Of a stretch of DNA of 17,476 nucleotides, positions 16,027 through 17,476 are shown one piece after another. A program made the position numbers and the translations under genes. The notes under the pieces were generated by a model. The model searched no databases and was not told the DNA's origin. It worked only from the letters and a program-made list of their open reading frames with translations. The stretch covers positions 1 through 17,476 of the forward strand of contig DAONLM010000039.1 in NCBI GenBank assembly GCA_035406685.1, given 5' to 3'. The DNA is from DAONLM01 sp035406685 (lineage in GTDB: Bacteria; Spirochaetota; GWE2-31-10; MWDO01). The number at the start of each line of letters is the position of its first letter. The first letter of the stretch is position 1.

Positions 16027-16030
16027 CTCC
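16027..16030 (-). promoter_or_regulatory. Shine-Dalgarno site fixing the YggT gene start at 16020
   Basis: On the minus strand GGAG (16030-16027) lies 6 bases upstream of ATG 16020-16018, between the stop codon of the cyclase gene and the start. This makes the longer ATG at 16050 unlikely. Confidence 0.7.
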
Positions 16031-16034
16031 AATC

Positions 16035-17075
16035 TTAATATTTTATGCAATTTCTTCCCGAATTCTTTGCTTCATATAATTTCTGATCAACTCTCTCAAT
16101 GAATTGATCTATTGTTTCCCCCTCTTTATATTCTGCAATACCTATGCTAATTGTAAGATTAATAGGCCCTTTTGAGGTTTGAAACTCATAACATCTAACA
16201 AGATTTAGAATTCTTTCAGCCATTATAGCAGCTTCCTGTAAATTGGTATCTGGTAGAATTATTAAAAATTCCTCTCCACCATACCTTCCCATTAAATCTA
16301 TTTCTCTTATATGATTCTTTATAAGTAAAGAAAGGGATCTTAATATTTCATCTCCAACAGTATGGCCATAAGTATCATTTATATTCTTAAAAAAATCTAT
16401 ATCAAACATTAAAAGTGAAATATGGGTCTTTATTCTCTTTATTCTGTTTATATCGTTTTCTAAAAAGTCAAATATCGCCGCCCTATTATAAAGGGTAGTC
16501 AATTCATCATGAGTTGATGCATACTTTAATATTTTATTTAATTCTTCTATTTGTTCTTTTGCTGCTTTTATTTCCATTGTTCTTTCAAGAATTTTTTTAT
16601 TTAATAATTCTTCTCTTCTTAATGCCTTTTTTATTTCCCTATTTTTCTTTCTTAATTTTCTATTTAATCTCATTAATCTCTCTGTTAATACCTTTAGTCT
16701 AACATTTACTTTTATTTTAGAAACGAATTCTTCTTTTAAAAATGGCTTTCTTATATAATCATTGGCTCCTAATTCATATATTTTAGCAATTTCTTCGTCT
16801 GAATTATTCTTTGCAGTAAGAACAATTATTGGAATATAATCATACTCTTTTCTTTTTCTTATCTCTTTTAAAAAATCAATTCCATCCATTTCTGGCATCA
16901 TCAGATCAAGAATAACAGCATCAATAGTTTTATCAAAAATTTCCAGCGCCTTAACCGCATTATTTACAGGTATAGCCATAAAAGATTCTAATGAAAGAAT
17001 ATTTTCTATAAGAAAAAGAATATCTTCTGAATCATCGATAATTAAAATTTTATTTTTTATTTTTATTTCATTCAT
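16035..17075 (-). CDS. PleD-like response regulator / diguanylate cyclase (REC-GGDEF)
   Basis: This 346-residue cytoplasmic protein should convert two GTP to c-di-GMP when phosphorylated. The receiver domain (8-122) has acidic D14-D15, phosphoacceptor D57 in LDLMMPEMDG, T87 in VLTAKN and K110 in RKP, so it is complete. A charged coiled coil (about 125-185) links it to the GGDEF domain (186-346). That domain has HDELTTLYNR, metal-binding FDIDFFKNINDTYGH (from D225), inhibitory I-site R257-E-I-D260 and active site G266-GEEF exactly five residues later. Activity and product inhibition are both expected. The apparent longer reading from TTG 17135 is rejected because that TTG is part of the -35 box. 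ATG 17075 has no clear Shine-Dalgarno. The partner kinase is not in the window. A link to the motility operon is plausible. Confidence 0.93.
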   Translation of the reverse strand: MNEIKIKNKILIIDDSEDILFLIENILSLESFMAIPVNNAVKALEIFDKTIDAVILDLMMPEMDGIDFLKEIRKRKEYDYIPIIVLTAKNNSDEEIAKIYELGANDYIRKPFLKEEFVSKIKVNVRLKVLTERLMRLNRKLRKKNREIKKALRREELLNKKILERTMEIKAAKEQIEELNKILKYASTHDELTTLYNRAAIFDFLENDINRIKRIKTHISLLMFDIDFFKNINDTYGHTVGDEILRSLSLLIKNHIREIDLMGRYGGEEFLIILPDTNLQEAAIMAERILNLVRCYEFQTSKGPINLTISIGIAEYKEGETIDQFIERVDQKLYEAKNSGRNCIKY

Positions 17076-17106
17076 TATTATTTTTATTTTTATAAAATTT
17101 AAATAG

Positions 17107-17135
17107 ATTATATAACAAAATAGAATTTTTTTCAA
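17107..17135 (-). promoter_or_regulatory. Near-consensus sigma-70 promoter of the cyclase operon
   Basis: On the minus strand TTGAAA (17135-17130), a 17-base spacer (17129-17113) and TATAAT (17112-17107). Spacing is ideal and only one -35 base departs from consensus. Transcription should begin near 17100, about 25 bases before ATG 17075. Confidence 0.85.
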
Positions 17136-17265
17136 GAATTTTGAGATGTTTTTTAAAAAAATGAGTACGATTTTATTTTTAGAGAGATAAAAAGATAGTA
17201 TTAGCCTAAGGTAAATTTTGAGTAATCAAAGATAGAATGGCCAAATTTTAGGTATTTCATTAATT
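17136..17265. other. AT-rich stretch with imperfect repeats
   Basis: This stretch has no gene. Related motifs occur as GGTAAATTTTGAGT (17210-17223) and GGCCAAATTTTAGGT (17239-17253), with a third, GGCAAAATTTTGAGT, at 17289-17303, just beyond, within the neighbouring reading frame. A weaker form AATTTTGAGAT is at 17137-17147. They may be binding sites, remnants of an element end, or chance in AT-rich DNA. Confidence 0.4.
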
Positions 17266-17475
17266 TTATAAAAATTTTATTTCGTTCAGGCAAAATTTTG
17301 AGTTGAATTTGAGTAAAAAATAGTCGTTATACTCAATCGGGCAGGGGATATCTTGGCCTCCTCTTTCCTTCACCACACAAGCCTTTCTTTTTTTTAACCC
17401 CTCTATCTCATTTTTTAGTTCTTGTATCATCTTCATAAATTTCTCTTCCCCATAAGTTTCAATACCTATAAAATA
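17266..17475 (-). CDS. C-terminal end of an unrecognised protein (partial)
   Basis: An open minus-strand frame of 69 codons enters from beyond the right edge and ends at TAA 17266-17268. It reads YFIGIETYGEEKFMKMIQ, ELKNEIEGLKKRKACVVKER, GGQDIPCPIEYNDYFLLKF and so on. The first part looks like an amphipathic, charged helix; two cysteines follow in KACVV and IPCPI. The segment 17338-17400 is noticeably richer in G/C than its surroundings. I do not recognise a family, and the true start could be outside the window or at the internal ATG near 17433. The last 20 or so residues are AT-rich and may be read-through into a degenerate end. It could be the tail of a mobile-element protein, but nothing proves that. 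Confidence 0.35.
   Translation of the reverse strand, partial: YFIGIETYGEEKFMKMIQELKNEIEGLKKRKACVVKERGGQDIPCPIEYNDYFLLKFNSKFCLNEIKFL
17309..17336. repeat. Short inverted repeat TTGAGTA/TACTCAA
   Basis: TTGAGTA (17309-17315) and its exact reverse complement (17330-17336) flank 14 bases. The repeat falls inside the partial minus-strand reading frame and close to the AAATTTTGAGT-type repeats, with which it shares the TTGAGT core. Confidence 0.35.
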
Positions 17476-17476
17476 T

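Noticed and set aside
16514..16702. Plus-strand Leu/Phe-rich frame of 62 codons, possible small membrane protein
   Set aside because: It is antisense to the Lys/Glu-rich coiled coil of the cyclase, which automatically yields a hydrophobic reverse reading.
1..17476. CRISPR array, tRNA, rRNA or riboswitch
   Set aside because: I found no regularly spaced repeats, cloverleaf, rRNA-like stretch or recognisable aptamer in the spacers. Most gaps are short and almost pure A/T.

Overview
The window comes from a very AT-rich, flagellated, double-membrane-type bacterium. Intergenic DNA is almost pure A/T and codons strongly favour A/T in the third position. Flagellar chaperones, a lipobox-bearing beta-propeller protein and a c-di-GMP cyclase are present. 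Two hints point weakly to Spirochaetota: the small FlgN-like protein resembles spirochaete versions, including the FIDI-type tail, and a decayed Y1 transposase has the residue pattern I associate with spirochaete copies. I recall both resemblances without having run a search, so the taxonomic call is tentative.

Region 1 (1-8354, all + strand) is part of a surface-polysaccharide cluster. It encodes a GT4 glycosyltransferase, a GNT-I/GT2-like glycosyltransferase, a TIGR04325-type methyltransferase, a GT8-like transferase with a DAD motif, a class I SAM methyltransferase, a GT2 glycosyltransferase, an asparagine-synthase-like PP-loop protein without the glutaminase cysteine, and a CapA-type metallophosphatase-fold protein. 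From 1311 onward the genes overlap or nearly abut, so they probably form one transcript that builds and modifies a glycan.

Region 2 (8355-9157) looks empty, but its minus strand holds a decayed Y1 (HUH) transposase pseudogene. It can be read through two to three frameshifts and one in-frame TGA. Region 3 (9158-12969) is a two-gene heterodimeric ABC exporter of the BmrC/BmrD (YheI/YheH) or TM287/288 type. One ATP site is degenerate and the second subunit carries an extracytoplasmic insertion.

Region 4 (13083-15418) is a flagellar operon: a good sigma-28-like promoter, fliS, an flgN-like gene, and a PEGA/beta-propeller lipoprotein gene. Both chaperone genes appear to start at TTG placed by strong Shine-Dalgarno sites. 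Region 5 (minus strand, 17135 down to 15430) is a second operon with a near-consensus sigma-70 promoter, encoding a PleD-like response regulator/diguanylate cyclase followed by a tandem YggT-domain membrane protein. It converges on Region 4 with only 11 bp between stop codons. The right edge (17136-17476) holds AT-rich repeats and the C-terminal end of an unrecognised minus-strand reading frame.

Several start codons were moved from the longest possible ORF on the basis of Shine-Dalgarno or promoter position: 5651, 13146, 13552, 16020 and 17075.
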